The notes under the pieces: generated by a model | Database searches by the model: none | Told to the model about the DNA's origin: nothing | What the model saw: the letters and a program-made list of their open reading frames with translations, nothing else | DNA from: Porticoccaceae bacterium | Lineage (GTDB): Bacteria > Pseudomonadota > Gammaproteobacteria > Pseudomonadales > Porticoccaceae | DNA: 9,311 nucleotides | Assembly (NCBI GenBank): GCA_002591625.1 | Contig: PCDB01000004.1 | Coordinates: forward strand, 14,098-23,408 | Reading direction: 5' to 3' | Position numbers and translations under genes: made by a program | In this document: positions 1 through 7,162 of the stretch, one piece after another | Numbering within the stretch: position 1 is the first letter of the stretch | How the letters are laid out: each line of letters opens with the position of its first letter

Positions 1-314
1 AAAGAGTAACAGTGCGCACCCGGTAAGCGCTCGATTCCTGTTTCCTCCAGGACTCTGTCTATCTCGCCCCCGGTTCCACAATCAGCATAAGCAACAAATA
101 TTTGTTCATATTGGTTGCGATACAAGGCAATCTTTTCTCTGACCTTGCCAGCAATCAATTTTGGCTTATTATGCAAATCAGCATTAATGCACTTAAGATC
201 AACGTGCTGCCAACTGTTAGACCTGCAAAGCGCCAGAATTTCCTTTGCCAGCGCACCACACGCGATTATCAAGATTGCGAACGGTCTTTCTGTATCCGAA
301 GCCACATGCATCAT
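1..314 (-). CDS. DUF1638 family protein, C-terminus missing (runs off left edge)
   Basis: This is an open frame on the minus strand, read by hand from the ATG at 314-312 to the window edge; 104 complete codons are visible and no stop is reached. The start overlaps the stop of the corrinoid protein gene as ATGA. A GAGAGG Shine-Dalgarno-like stretch lies about 11 bases upstream, and a second ATG follows directly at 311. The protein starts MMHVASDTERPFAILIIACG. It shows the features I associate with DUF1638: an IACGALA start, a KCINADLHNKP block near residues 41-51, YADCGTGGEID near 76-86, and RLPGAHCYS at 96-104. Cysteines at 19, 42, 79 and 102 plus H48 and H101 all lie in these blocks, which suggests a metal or cofactor site (inference). 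No biochemical function is known to me. From memory, the family often sits beside MttB-type methyltransferases and corrinoid proteins, as here. Family assignment is fairly sure; role is unknown. Confidence 0.85.
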   Translation of the reverse strand, partial: MMHVASDTERPFAILIIACGALAKEILALCRSNSWQHVDLKCINADLHNKPKLIAGKVREKIALYRNQYEQIFVAYADCGTGGEIDRVLEETGIERLPGAHCYS

Positions 315-1012
315 GCAGTGACTTGCCTCTCTCGGCTTTCTTTCACCAAACGAACTGCTGTAGTGGTTGCCTCTGCAGCATCGCGACAGTAGGCATCAGC
401 ACCAACAGCAAGGCCAAATTCTTCATTTAGCGGCGCACCTCCCACCATAACAATGTAACGATCTCGCAGATCCTGTTCCTTCAACGCATCCACAACTACT
501 TTCATGTAAGGCATTGTGGTGGTTAGTAGAGCTGACATGCCGAGAATATCTGGATCATGACGGTTTAGCGCATCTATGTAATCCTCAACCGAATTATTAA
601 TCCCAATATCGAAGACTTCGAAACCCGCTCCTTCCATCATCATGGCGACCAAATTCTTTCCAATATCATGAATATCACCTTTAACTGTACCTATAACCAT
701 GGTGCCGAATGGTTTTGCACCGGTCTCCGCCAACAAAGGTCTCAAAATCGACATACCGCCCTTCATCGCATTTGCCGCCAATAAAACCTCAGGCACAAAT
801 AAAATACCGTCTCGAAAGTCAATACCGACTATAGTCATGCCATCCACTAATGCTTTGCCCAGAACCTGCTCCGCAGTCCAGCCTCGGTCGAGTAAGATCT
901 GTGTCCCCTCTTCAATCTCTTCCTTCAAGCCATCATAAAGATCGTCATGCATCTGCAAAACCAGATCGTCATCAGACAATTCGTCAAGCACGATTTCTGC
1001 CTCTTCAGACAT
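311..1012 (-). CDS. Corrinoid (cobalamin-binding) methyl carrier protein, MttC/MtbC type
   Basis: A 233-residue protein of the usual length for dimethylamine/trimethylamine-type corrinoid proteins. An acidic N-terminal stretch (1-25) leads into the helical cap domain (about 25-95, with PEVLLAANAMKGGM at 74-87). The Rossmann-like B12 domain follows (about 100-225). The cobalt-ligating signature GDIHDIG is at 112-118, with D113, H115 and G118 of DxHxxG. The SALLTTT block (160-166) and VGGAPLN (190-196) match the loops that hold the cobalamin nucleotide tail. In this family the Co(I) form accepts a methyl group from a substrate-specific methyltransferase and passes it on, in the cytoplasm. The gene starts 20 bases after the mttB-like stop, with AGGGGGG as ribosome binding site, and overlaps the DUF1638 gene by four bases, so the three are probably one operon. 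The partner methyltransferase is presumably the MttB homologue just upstream. Which amine it serves cannot be read from this protein. Confidence 0.93.
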   Translation of the reverse strand: MSEEAEIVLDELSDDDLVLQMHDDLYDGLKEEIEEGTQILLDRGWTAEQVLGKALVDGMTIVGIDFRDGILFVPEVLLAANAMKGGMSILRPLLAETGAKPFGTMVIGTVKGDIHDIGKNLVAMMMEGAGFEVFDIGINNSVEDYIDALNRHDPDILGMSALLTTTMPYMKVVVDALKEQDLRDRYIVMVGGAPLNEEFGLAVGADAYCRDAAEATTTAVRLVKESRERQVTA

Positions 1013-1032
1013 GGCATTTCCCCCCTATTAGA

Positions 1033-2586
1033 CTAGTAGTCACGGTCCTCAAACGACCCTTTTCGGCGATCAATGAAATCTAACAGCGCTTCGTCAACAG
1101 CAGAATCAAGAGGCGGTGGTTCGTATTCATTGAGCATACTCTTAAATAGAACATTAGCTCGCTGGGATGCATCTAAAGATCCATCTGCCTCCCATTGTTC
1201 AAAACTATTGTTATCGGCTAGTGTTGATCGATAGAAAGCTGTCTCAAAATTCCTCAACGTATGGGCTGAACCAAGATAATGCTTGCCGGGGCCGACCTCT
1301 CGCACAGCATCCATTGCCTGTCCATTTTCGGACATATCCAACCCGCTCAATAAGACAGATAACATACCTGCTTGATCACAATCCATCACAAATTTTTCAT
1401 AGCCCATAACCAAGCCACCCTCCATCCAGCCGGCCGTATGCAGCATAAAGTTGACTCCGGCTAGTGCGCTAGTTTGTAATGTGTTAGCTGCCTCATAAGC
1501 AGCCTGCGCATCTGGCAATTTGGAGCCACAAAGACCGCCGCCGCTCCTAAAGGGCACTCCTAGGCGACGTGCAAGTGCGGCTGCCACATAAGTCACTTGA
1601 CTAGGCTCGGGTGTACCGAAGGTTGGAGCTCCTGACGCCATGGATACCGCGGCCGCGAATGTGCCAAACACCACTGGCGCACCGGGACGACAGAGCTGAG
1701 TGAACGCCATACCGGCAAGAGCTTCAGCCAGAATTTGCGTTACCGTGCCTGCTACAGTCACCGGGGACATTGCCCCTGCCAAGATAAATGGTGAGACTAC
1801 CGTGCTCTGATTATTGCGAGCATACACCTTAAGACTGCCTAGCATTGTAGCATCATAAGTCATAGGTGAATTCACATTGATCAGACTAGTCAGAACGCAA
1901 TTCTGGTCGACGAACTCGTCTCCAAAAACAAGCTTTGCCATGTCCACAGTATCCTGAGCTCGGTCCTCGTGCGTCACCGAACCCATCAGCGGTTTATCGC
2001 TGTATTTGAAATGGCTGTATACCATATCAAAATGGCGCTTGTTTACTGGCAAATCGACAGGCTCGCATATTGTTCCACCTGAGTGGTGTATATGGGGAGC
2101 CATGTAGGCGAGCTTCACAAAATTTTGAAAATCTTCGATGGTTGCGTAGCGCCTTCCTCTATCAATGTCAAATACAAATGGGGAGCCGTAGGCAGGCACA
2201 AGCACAGTGCGGTCGCCACCAATAGTTACGCTTCGCTGTGGATTTCGCGCATGCTGAATATATTCTTTAGGGGCGGAAGAATTTATTATTTGACGACACA
2301 AACCCTTCGGGAAGCGAACTCTGGAACCAATTACATCAGCCCCCGCCTCAACCCACATTTCAAGAGCTTCCGGATCATCAAGAAAATCAATGCCAATCTC
2401 TTCAAGCAAAACGTCCGCATTATCTTCGATCAACTTAAGACCGTGCTCACTAAGATACTCGAAGTAGGGAATCTTTCGTTCTATGAAGGGCGCAACCTTA
2501 ACAACTGCATTTTCGCGTAAAGACTTCCTTCCTTGGCGACCACCGCCTGCCCTTCGGGTTCTGCTATTCCTCGACCGTTCTGACAT
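1033..2586 (-). CDS. Trimethylamine methyltransferase (MttB) family protein, non-pyrrolysine type
   Basis: A 517-residue cytoplasmic methyltransferase that should move a methyl group from a quaternary or tertiary amine to the corrinoid protein encoded next door. Family blocks include GGDRTVLVPAYGSPFVFD (123-140), INVNSPMTYD (236-245), FRSGGGLCGSKLPDAQAAYE (346-365), HTAGWMEGGLVMGYEKFVMD (383-402) and VGPGKHYLGSAHT (431-443). The N-terminus is basic (RTRRAGGGRQGRK, 9-21). I chose the ATG at 2586 because AGGTGG lies five bases upstream; an in-frame GTG at 2595 would overlap that site and add three residues. The frame has no internal amber codon, so this is not the pyrrolysine-dependent trimethylamine enzyme of methanogens. 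Characterised pyrrolysine-free relatives act on glycine betaine (MtgB), proline betaine (MtpB), carnitine (MtcB) or gamma-butyrobetaine (MtyB). The DMGDH-like gene upstream favours glycine betaine, but this is inference. The final stop is TAG; the C-terminus (DFIDRRKGSFEDRDY) looks complete. Confidence 0.93.
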   Translation of the reverse strand: MSERSRNSRTRRAGGGRQGRKSLRENAVVKVAPFIERKIPYFEYLSEHGLKLIEDNADVLLEEIGIDFLDDPEALEMWVEAGADVIGSRVRFPKGLCRQIINSSAPKEYIQHARNPQRSVTIGGDRTVLVPAYGSPFVFDIDRGRRYATIEDFQNFVKLAYMAPHIHHSGGTICEPVDLPVNKRHFDMVYSHFKYSDKPLMGSVTHEDRAQDTVDMAKLVFGDEFVDQNCVLTSLINVNSPMTYDATMLGSLKVYARNNQSTVVSPFILAGAMSPVTVAGTVTQILAEALAGMAFTQLCRPGAPVVFGTFAAAVSMASGAPTFGTPEPSQVTYVAAALARRLGVPFRSGGGLCGSKLPDAQAAYEAANTLQTSALAGVNFMLHTAGWMEGGLVMGYEKFVMDCDQAGMLSVLLSGLDMSENGQAMDAVREVGPGKHYLGSAHTLRNFETAFYRSTLADNNSFEQWEADGSLDASQRANVLFKSMLNEYEPPPLDSAVDEALLDFIDRRKGSFEDRDY

Positions 2587-2715
2587 AAAATCCACCTACA
2601 ACAGCCAAAAATCATCGCTAAACAAGGTCATCTAAGGCACGCAGTCTATTAGCGTTTTTCTCACATCGCATACGTGATTGCGACTTCCGGTTGTCCATTA
2701 ACGACCGAAAAACTG
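2587..2715. other. 129-bp gap between flavoenzyme and mttB genes, with two hairpins
   Basis: No ORF of note. Just after the flavoenzyme stop, on the minus strand, arms CGGTCGT and ACAACCG (2688-2707, six-base loop, one C/A mismatch) can form a hairpin. No T-run follows it, so it is not a clear terminator. A second hairpin pairs TCGCA with TGCGA (2666-2683, eight-base loop) and overlaps a 10-base sequence also found upstream of the flavoenzyme gene. I see no convincing promoter, so mttB may be read through from upstream or have a weak, activator-dependent promoter here. Confidence 0.4.
2662..2684. repeat. Copy 1 of shared element CACATC ... TGATTGCGAC
   Basis: On the plus strand CACATC (2662-2667) is followed, after seven bases, by TGATTGCGAC (2675-2684). 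The same two blocks occur with no gap at 5284-5299. Both copies lie in the 5' region of a minus-strand methylamine-type gene and in the same orientation to it; this one is about 76-98 bases before the mttB start. In both places the sequence is also part of a small inverted repeat. It could be a protein binding site or an RNA element; two copies are too few to decide. Confidence 0.35.
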
Positions 2716-5229
2716 TTAAGCCCGCAACCTCTCATTATCTGGGTCGTACGGTGACTCTTCGATTACTGTCGCAAGATAGCGTTCGCCCAGAATTTCAATC
2801 TCCAAATCAGTTCCTATCACTGCCAATTCAGCTTCTACCAGACCAAGTGCAAGGGACTTGCTAGTCCGAAAACCATACCCACCTGAAGTAGCTCGACCAA
2901 CCAATCTAGATTTTTTATAGAGCCCTTCCGACCCTCTTGCATCAGCATCCCTAGTCCCATGCACCTCTAATGTAACAAAACGGTATTTAAAGCCGCGTCT
3001 CTGCCACGAGAGTAAAGCCTGCTTTCCAATAAAGTCTTGCTCTTTATCCAACTTTACAAATCGATCTAATCCGGACTCTAGGGCCGAGTACTCAATGGAC
3101 AATTCACGGGGAATTAAGCGGTACGACTTTTCCAATCGCATACTATCCATCGCACGGATGCCAAATGGCCTGATTTGATGCTCAGCACCGGCTGCCATCA
3201 ATGCGTCAAAGATATAGTTTTGCATTTCGATTGGATGGTGAAGTTCCCACCCCAGTTCACCAATGAAATTTACTCTTAAAGCCTCTGCCTGCGCATATCC
3301 AATATCAATGCCCTTACCGGATAACCATTTGAAATTATCGTTGCCTAAATCAGTGTCAGTAAGCTTTTGCAGGACTTCTCTGGACTTAGGGCCTGCAAGC
3401 ACAAGCACACCTATTTGCGTGGTAAGTTTTTGCATGATTACAGACCCATCTGATGGAGCTAGTTTCTTCAGGTAGTCCCAATCATGGCGCTCCTGCGCTC
3501 CCGCAAATACCAAATAATAATTATTTTGAGATCGCTTATAGATGGTGAATTCCGAGCGCACGCCACCATTTTTTGAGAGCATATGGCAAAGCCCTATTCT
3601 TCCAACTGACTTGGGAACAATATTAGCAACAAGTCCGTTTAACCACGATTCAGCGTTTGGCCCTGTCACCGAGCACTTCGCGAAAGCAGACATATCCAGC
3701 AGTCCAACATGTTCTTGAACGTGACGACACTCTGCACCAACAAATTCAAAATAGTTAGAGCGACGAAAGGAGTTTTTTTCAACTATTCGCCCATCCTCTA
3801 AAGGGGGTGAATGATTTTTATTTAGCAGCGCATTTGGTTTATTTAGATCACTCTCAGACAAAGCATAGTCTTGCGATGCAAACCAGTTTGGTCTCTCCCA
3901 TCCATAAACCGAACCGAAAACCGCCCCCAAGTTCTTCATCCTTTCAAAGCAAGGAGAAGTCTTCAAAGGCCTCGCCGCGCTTCGTTCTTCGTCCGGGTAA
4001 TGGTTCTTGAAAACATGGTTATATGCTTCCTCATTTTTTGCGCGCAAGTACCCCCGAGCCGCGTAAGGACCGAACCGACGAGGATCCACACCCATCATGT
4101 CGACAGTTGGCTCTCCTTCAATGATCCACTCTGCTAACTGCCAACCAGCGCCGCCGGCAGCCGTAATTCCAAAACTATGGCCTTCACTCAACCAAAAGTT
4201 TTTTATATCCCAAGCTGGGCCAACAATTGGATTACCATCGGGAGTATAAGCGATAGCGCCGTTGTAGACAGTTTTAACTCCTGCCTCAGCAAATGCTGGA
4301 ACTCGCTCCATGCATGCCTCAATATGCGGCATCAATCGATCGAGGTCACCATTAAAAAGCTCATATTCAGAAGAATCACTGGGACCATCTACGTAGCAGC
4401 AAGGTGCACCTTCTTCATAAGGACCGAGAATAAATCCCCCCGCCTCCTCTCGAAGATAATAGCCCGCATCTGATTCCCGCAAGACTCCTTGCTCAGGCAA
4501 ACCTTGATCTTTGCGAGCTATTACATCTGGATGGGATTCAGTGACGATATACTGGTGCTCTACAGGAAGAACCGGCAGATCTAACCCGACCATTTGGCCA
4601 GTTTGGCGAGCAAAATTTCCTGTACAGGAAACGACATGTTCGCAAGCGATCTCACCTTTATCAGTTTTAACCAACCACGTATCATCAGACTGCTGCTCGA
4701 GAGCTATAACCAAAGTGTTGCGGTAGATTTCGGCTCCCCGAGCTCGGGCACCCTTTGCTAAAGCTTGAGTTAAGTCAGCTGGTTGGATATAACCATCATC
4801 AGGATGCTGAATCGCACCAACTAATCCCTCTATATTAGCCATCGGCCAGGCTTTCTTAACAAGCTCTGGAGTCAGAAAATTTACGTTGACACCTACAGTC
4901 TCAGCCACTCCGGAATAGTATAGATACTCATCCATACGATCCTGATTCGTAGCCAAACGGATATTTGATACGCCGCGAAAACCAACATCTTGTCCTGTTT
5001 CTTGCTCAAGCTCTTGATAAAATTTAACGGAATATTGATGTAGTTTACCGACCGAATAACTCATGTTAAAGAGTGGAAGTAAGCCAGCAGCATGCCAAGT
5101 GGAGCCCGAAGTAAGTTCCTTACGCTCAACCAACACTACGTCACTCCATCCTTTCTTGGCAAGATGATAAAGCGCGCTTACACCCACCACACCACCGCCA
5201 ATAACCACAACCTTAGTCTTTGCTTTCAT
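2716..5229 (-). CDS. Dimethylglycine/sarcosine dehydrogenase-like flavoprotein (DAO-GcvT fusion)
   Basis: An 837-residue enzyme of the dimethylglycine dehydrogenase (DMGDH) length and layout. An FAD-binding DAO domain spans about 6-370, with GGGVVG at 11-16 and E35 to bind the ADP ribose. STWHAAGLL (43-51) contains H46, which aligns with the histidine that carries covalent FAD in DMGDH. VEHQY (223-227) holds H225, a likely active-site histidine. A short linker domain (about 375-430) and the GcvT-type folate domain follow (about 430-710; PFGIRAMDSMRLEKSYRL at 688-705), then the GcvT C-terminal barrel (about 720-825). The family oxidises an N-methyl group and, with THF, yields 5,10-methylene-THF; electrons normally go to ETF (dehydrogenases) or O2 (oxidases). 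Dimethylglycine, sarcosine or another N-methyl amino acid are all possible. The start has GAGG seven bases upstream. The gene diverges from fhs, and mttB follows 129 bp downstream. Where E. coli GcvT reads GGVIDD, this protein reads GGVRSE (555-560). Confidence 0.92.
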   Translation of the reverse strand: MKAKTKVVVIGGGVVGVSALYHLAKKGWSDVVLVERKELTSGSTWHAAGLLPLFNMSYSVGKLHQYSVKFYQELEQETGQDVGFRGVSNIRLATNQDRMDEYLYYSGVAETVGVNVNFLTPELVKKAWPMANIEGLVGAIQHPDDGYIQPADLTQALAKGARARGAEIYRNTLVIALEQQSDDTWLVKTDKGEIACEHVVSCTGNFARQTGQMVGLDLPVLPVEHQYIVTESHPDVIARKDQGLPEQGVLRESDAGYYLREEAGGFILGPYEEGAPCCYVDGPSDSSEYELFNGDLDRLMPHIEACMERVPAFAEAGVKTVYNGAIAYTPDGNPIVGPAWDIKNFWLSEGHSFGITAAGGAGWQLAEWIIEGEPTVDMMGVDPRRFGPYAARGYLRAKNEEAYNHVFKNHYPDEERSAARPLKTSPCFERMKNLGAVFGSVYGWERPNWFASQDYALSESDLNKPNALLNKNHSPPLEDGRIVEKNSFRRSNYFEFVGAECRHVQEHVGLLDMSAFAKCSVTGPNAESWLNGLVANIVPKSVGRIGLCHMLSKNGGVRSEFTIYKRSQNNYYLVFAGAQERHDWDYLKKLAPSDGSVIMQKLTTQIGVLVLAGPKSREVLQKLTDTDLGNDNFKWLSGKGIDIGYAQAEALRVNFIGELGWELHHPIEMQNYIFDALMAAGAEHQIRPFGIRAMDSMRLEKSYRLIPRELSIEYSALESGLDRFVKLDKEQDFIGKQALLSWQRRGFKYRFVTLEVHGTRDADARGSEGLYKKSRLVGRATSGGYGFRTSKSLALGLVEAELAVIGTDLEIEILGERYLATVIEESPYDPDNERLRA

Positions 5230-5283
5230 TATGAAGCCTCACGATGATAATCGACGCAGTGTAACGAGCGTTAGCAGACCAAA

Positions 5284-5305
5284 CACATCTGATTGCGACA
5301 GATGT
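5284..5305. repeat. Hairpin with copy 2 of the CACATC/TGATTGCGAC element
   Basis: ACATCTG (5285-5291) and CAGATGT (5299-5305) are perfect inverted arms around a seven-base spacer. The spacer and arms include TGATTGCGAC (5290-5299), also present at 2675-2684 before mttB. It lies 55-76 bases before the flavoenzyme start. It would be in the leader RNA if transcription starts at either candidate promoter upstream. It may act as a DNA operator or as an RNA hairpin. Confidence 0.4.
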
Positions 5306-5325
5306 TTATGCTTCAGCGTCATCCT

Positions 5326-5354
5326 TTCATAGCACCAATCAATGTACTTGTCGT
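5326..5354 (-). promoter_or_regulatory. Weak candidate promoter for flavoenzyme gene (extended -10)
   Basis: On the minus strand TATGAA (5331-5326) is preceded by TG one base away, as in an extended -10. ACGACA (5354-5349) sits 17 bases upstream as a 4/6 match to the -35 consensus. Initiation here would place the 5284-5305 hairpin in the first 35 bases of the leader. It is only a consensus match and competes with the TATAAT site further upstream. Confidence 0.2.
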
Positions 5355-5359
5355 CGTTT

Positions 5360-5389
5360 TTGAGACACTATCTGTCGGTCTGAGAAAAT
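5360..5389 (+). promoter_or_regulatory. Candidate fhs promoter
   Basis: TTGAGA (5360-5365, 5/6 match to the -35 consensus) and GAAAAT (5384-5389, 4/6 match to -10) are separated by 18 bases. The transcript would have a leader of about 95 bases that includes the 5420-5432 palindrome. The AT-rich stretch at 5395-5417 could supply an alternative -10, but I find no good -35 for it. Confidence 0.22.
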
Positions 5390-5410
5390 CATTAATTCAA
5401 TTACATATAG

Positions 5411-5440
5411 ATTATACCCGTTCGATTCGAACTGACTGAA
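5411..5440 (-). promoter_or_regulatory. Candidate flavoenzyme promoter with perfect TATAAT
   Basis: The minus strand reads TATAAT at 5416-5411. A poor -35 (TTCAGT, 5440-5435, 3/6) is 18 bases upstream. A weak -35 with a perfect -10 fits an activator-dependent or tightly repressed promoter. The spacer between the two hexamers contains the perfect palindrome at 5420-5432. The leader would be about 175 bases long. Confidence 0.35.
5420..5432. promoter_or_regulatory. Perfect 13-bp palindrome GTTCGATTCGAAC, possible operator
   Basis: GTTCGA and TCGAAC are exact reverse complements around a single central T. The site lies in the spacer of the minus-strand TATAAT promoter and 59 bases before the fhs start, so one bound dimer could influence both directions. 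I do not recognise the binding protein, and no regulator gene is in the window. Confidence 0.35.
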
Positions 5441-5490
5441 GAGCGGTGATCATTTGCAGCCGTCCTGCGACATTATTAGGGGAGAGGTTA

Positions 5491-7143
5491 ATGAGTGATA
5501 TAGAAATAGCACGGAAAGCGAAAACGCAACCAATAGCTGAAATCGCGAAGAAACTCGACATACCAGAGAGTGCATTAATTCCGTTCGGAAGGACTAAAGC
5601 AAAAATCGACCCCGAGCATATCGAATCCCTAAGCGACAAGCCAGATGGAAAACTCATTCTCGTTACAGCCATAAGTCCCACGCCTGCCGGAGAAGGTAAA
5701 ACCACCACTTCCGTAGGGCTCAATGATGCGATTAATCGAATAGGAAAGAAATCCGTAGCCTGTCTACGAGAACCGAGCCTAGGCCCTTGCTTTGGCATGA
5801 AAGGAGGCGCTGCAGGCGGAGGTTACGCTCAGGTGGTACCAATGGAAGATATCAATCTCCATTTTACTGGAGATTTTCATGCGATAGGAGCAGCTCATAA
5901 TTTACTATCAGCTTTGATCGATAATCATATTCATTGGGGTAACAAACTTGAAATTGATGCACGTCGGATTACCTGGAAAAGAGTAATTGATATGAACGAT
6001 CGTGCACTTCGAACCGTAAACTGCGGCCTAGGTGGTCCAGGTAATGGCTTTCCGCGTCAAGATGGCTATGACATCACCGTTGCATCAGAAGTCATGGCTA
6101 TCTTTTGCCTGGCAACTGACCTGGACGATCTAAAGGCAAGACTTGATCGAATTGTGATTGGCTATACCCGCGAACAAAAACCGGTCCATGCAGCAGACTT
6201 ACTTGGTACTGGAGCCATGACTGTACTATTAAAGGATGCTCTGGCACCCAACTTGGTGCAAACTCTTGAGAATAATCCCGCTATCATTCACGGCGGACCG
6301 TTTGCAAACATTGCTCACGGTTGTAATTCCGTAATTGCAACCAAAGCGGGTTTAAAGATGGCCGATTACGTGGTAACGGAAGCTGGTTTCGGTGCTGACT
6401 TGGGAGCTGAAAAGTTTTTTGATATTAAGTGCCGCATGTCAGGGCTCCAACCGGACGCGTCAGTGCTTGTCGCAACCATTAGGGCCTTAAAAATGCACGG
6501 AGAAATCTCTCAAAATGAAGGAGGCTTACTGGAAAGCGGATGTTCCAATCTCGTCAGGCATATAGAAAATATTAAATCTTTTGGGGTACCAGTGGTCGTC
6601 GCAATTAATCGATTCTCCGGCGACTCCGATGCTGAATTAGCCACCGTTAAAAAAATAGCTTCAGCTAATGGCGTCACTGCTATTGAGTGCACCCACTGGG
6701 AACACGGTGGTGCTGGCGCAGAAGCTCTTGCTAAAGAAGTAGTAGAAATGGCTGACAGCGGATCTGCCAGTTTCGCACCTATCTATCCAGACGAAATGCC
6801 ACTCTGGGAAAAAATAAAAATTGTGGCCACCCGACTTTACAGGGCCGATGATATAATTGCCGACAAAAAAATTCGTGACCACATCCGAAAGTTTCAAGAC
6901 GACGGCTATGGCAATTTTCCTGTCTGCATCGCAAAAACCCAATACAGCTTTTCTACCGATCCTAACCTAAAGGGTGCGCCAACAAATCACGTTGTAGCAA
7001 TTCGCGAAGTCCGACTTAGTGCTGGTGCTGGTTTTATTGTGGTTGTTTGCGGAGACATAATGACCATGCCCGGTCTACCAAGATCTCCGGCCGCGAATAA
7101 TATTGAGCTGGACAAGAATGGTGAAGTGGTCGGCCTGTTTTAG
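5491..7143 (+). CDS. fhs: Formate-tetrahydrofolate ligase (10-formyl-THF synthetase)
   Basis: A 550-residue cytosolic enzyme catalysing formate + ATP + THF to 10-formyl-THF + ADP + phosphate; it can run in reverse to yield ATP. The nucleotide-binding loop TPAGEGKTT is at 64-72. The family signature around [18 protein letters not shown] (94-111) is intact, followed by [19 protein letters not shown] (121-139). The C-terminal end ([12 protein letters not shown] from 526, ending VGLF) is typical, so the protein is complete and close to the usual length of about 555. I chose the ATG at 5491 because GGGGAGAGG lies just upstream; an in-frame GTG at 5446 lacks such a site and adds non-family sequence. 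The gene diverges from the DMGDH-like gene. This fits a role in passing THF-bound carbon to formate, or in supplying formyl-THF for biosynthesis. Its stop codon lies in the loop of a perfect 9-bp hairpin. Confidence 0.97.
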   Translation: MSDIEIARKAKTQPIAEIAKKLDIPESALIPFGRTKAKIDPEHIESLSDKPDGKLILVTAISPTPAGEGKTTTSVGLNDAINRIGKKSVACLREPSLGPCFGMKGGAAGGGYAQVVPMEDINLHFTGDFHAIGAAHNLLSALIDNHIHWGNKLEIDARRITWKRVIDMNDRALRTVNCGLGGPGNGFPRQDGYDITVASEVMAIFCLATDLDDLKARLDRIVIGYTREQKPVHAADLLGTGAMTVLLKDALAPNLVQTLENNPAIIHGGPFANIAHGCNSVIATKAGLKMADYVVTEAGFGADLGAEKFFDIKCRMSGLQPDASVLVATIRALKMHGEISQNEGGLLESGCSNLVRHIENIKSFGVPVVVAINRFSGDSDAELATVKKIASANGVTAIECTHWEHGGAGAEALAKEVVEMADSGSASFAPIYPDEMPLWEKIKIVATRLYRADDIIADKKIRDHIRKFQDDGYGNFPVCIAKTQYSFSTDPNLKGAPTNHVVAIREVRLSAGAGFIVVVCGDIMTMPGLPRSPAANNIELDKNGEVVGLF

Positions 7144-7162
7144 CTTGCTGGTTAACAGGCCG
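7131..7162 (+). other. Hairpin across the fhs stop codon
   Basis: CGGCCTGTT (7131-7139) and AACAGGCCG (7154-7162) are perfect 9-bp inverted arms with a 14-base loop that holds the fhs stop codon. No T-run follows, so it is not a standard terminator. Its loop contains the whole left arm of the terminator hairpin listed next, so the two could compete or form a pseudoknot. Confidence 0.5.

Larger units (their letters stand above)
5230..5490. promoter_or_regulatory. Divergent control region between flavoenzyme gene and fhs
   Basis: This 261-bp region has no supported gene. It must hold the promoters for the leftward flavoenzyme gene and the rightward fhs. The segment at about 5385-5420 is strongly AT-rich. 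It contains a perfect TATAAT on the minus strand, a palindrome beside it, a second weaker minus-strand promoter candidate, and a 7-bp hairpin nearer the flavoenzyme gene. These sites are listed separately. I recognise no known riboswitch fold in either leader by eye, though a folate or glycine sensor would fit the genes. Confidence 0.6.

Noticed and set aside
102..392. Overlapping plus-strand open frames at the left end.
   Set aside because: They are antisense to the DUF1638 and corrinoid genes, both of which have clear family motifs in this stretch.
1033..1035. Amber (TAG) stop of the mttB-like gene as a possible pyrrolysine codon.
   Set aside because: The preceding 517 codons already cover the full family length with a natural-looking C-terminus. 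Read-through would add only about 36 unrelated residues overlapping the corrinoid gene. No pyl genes are seen.
2083..2520. 145-codon open frame on the plus strand.
   Set aside because: It lies wholly inside the mttB-like gene on the other strand, has no ribosome binding site, and its product resembles no family I recognise.
5412..5798. 128-codon open frame on the minus strand over the start of fhs.
   Set aside because: It is antisense to the strongly conserved fhs N-terminus and shows no protein-family features.
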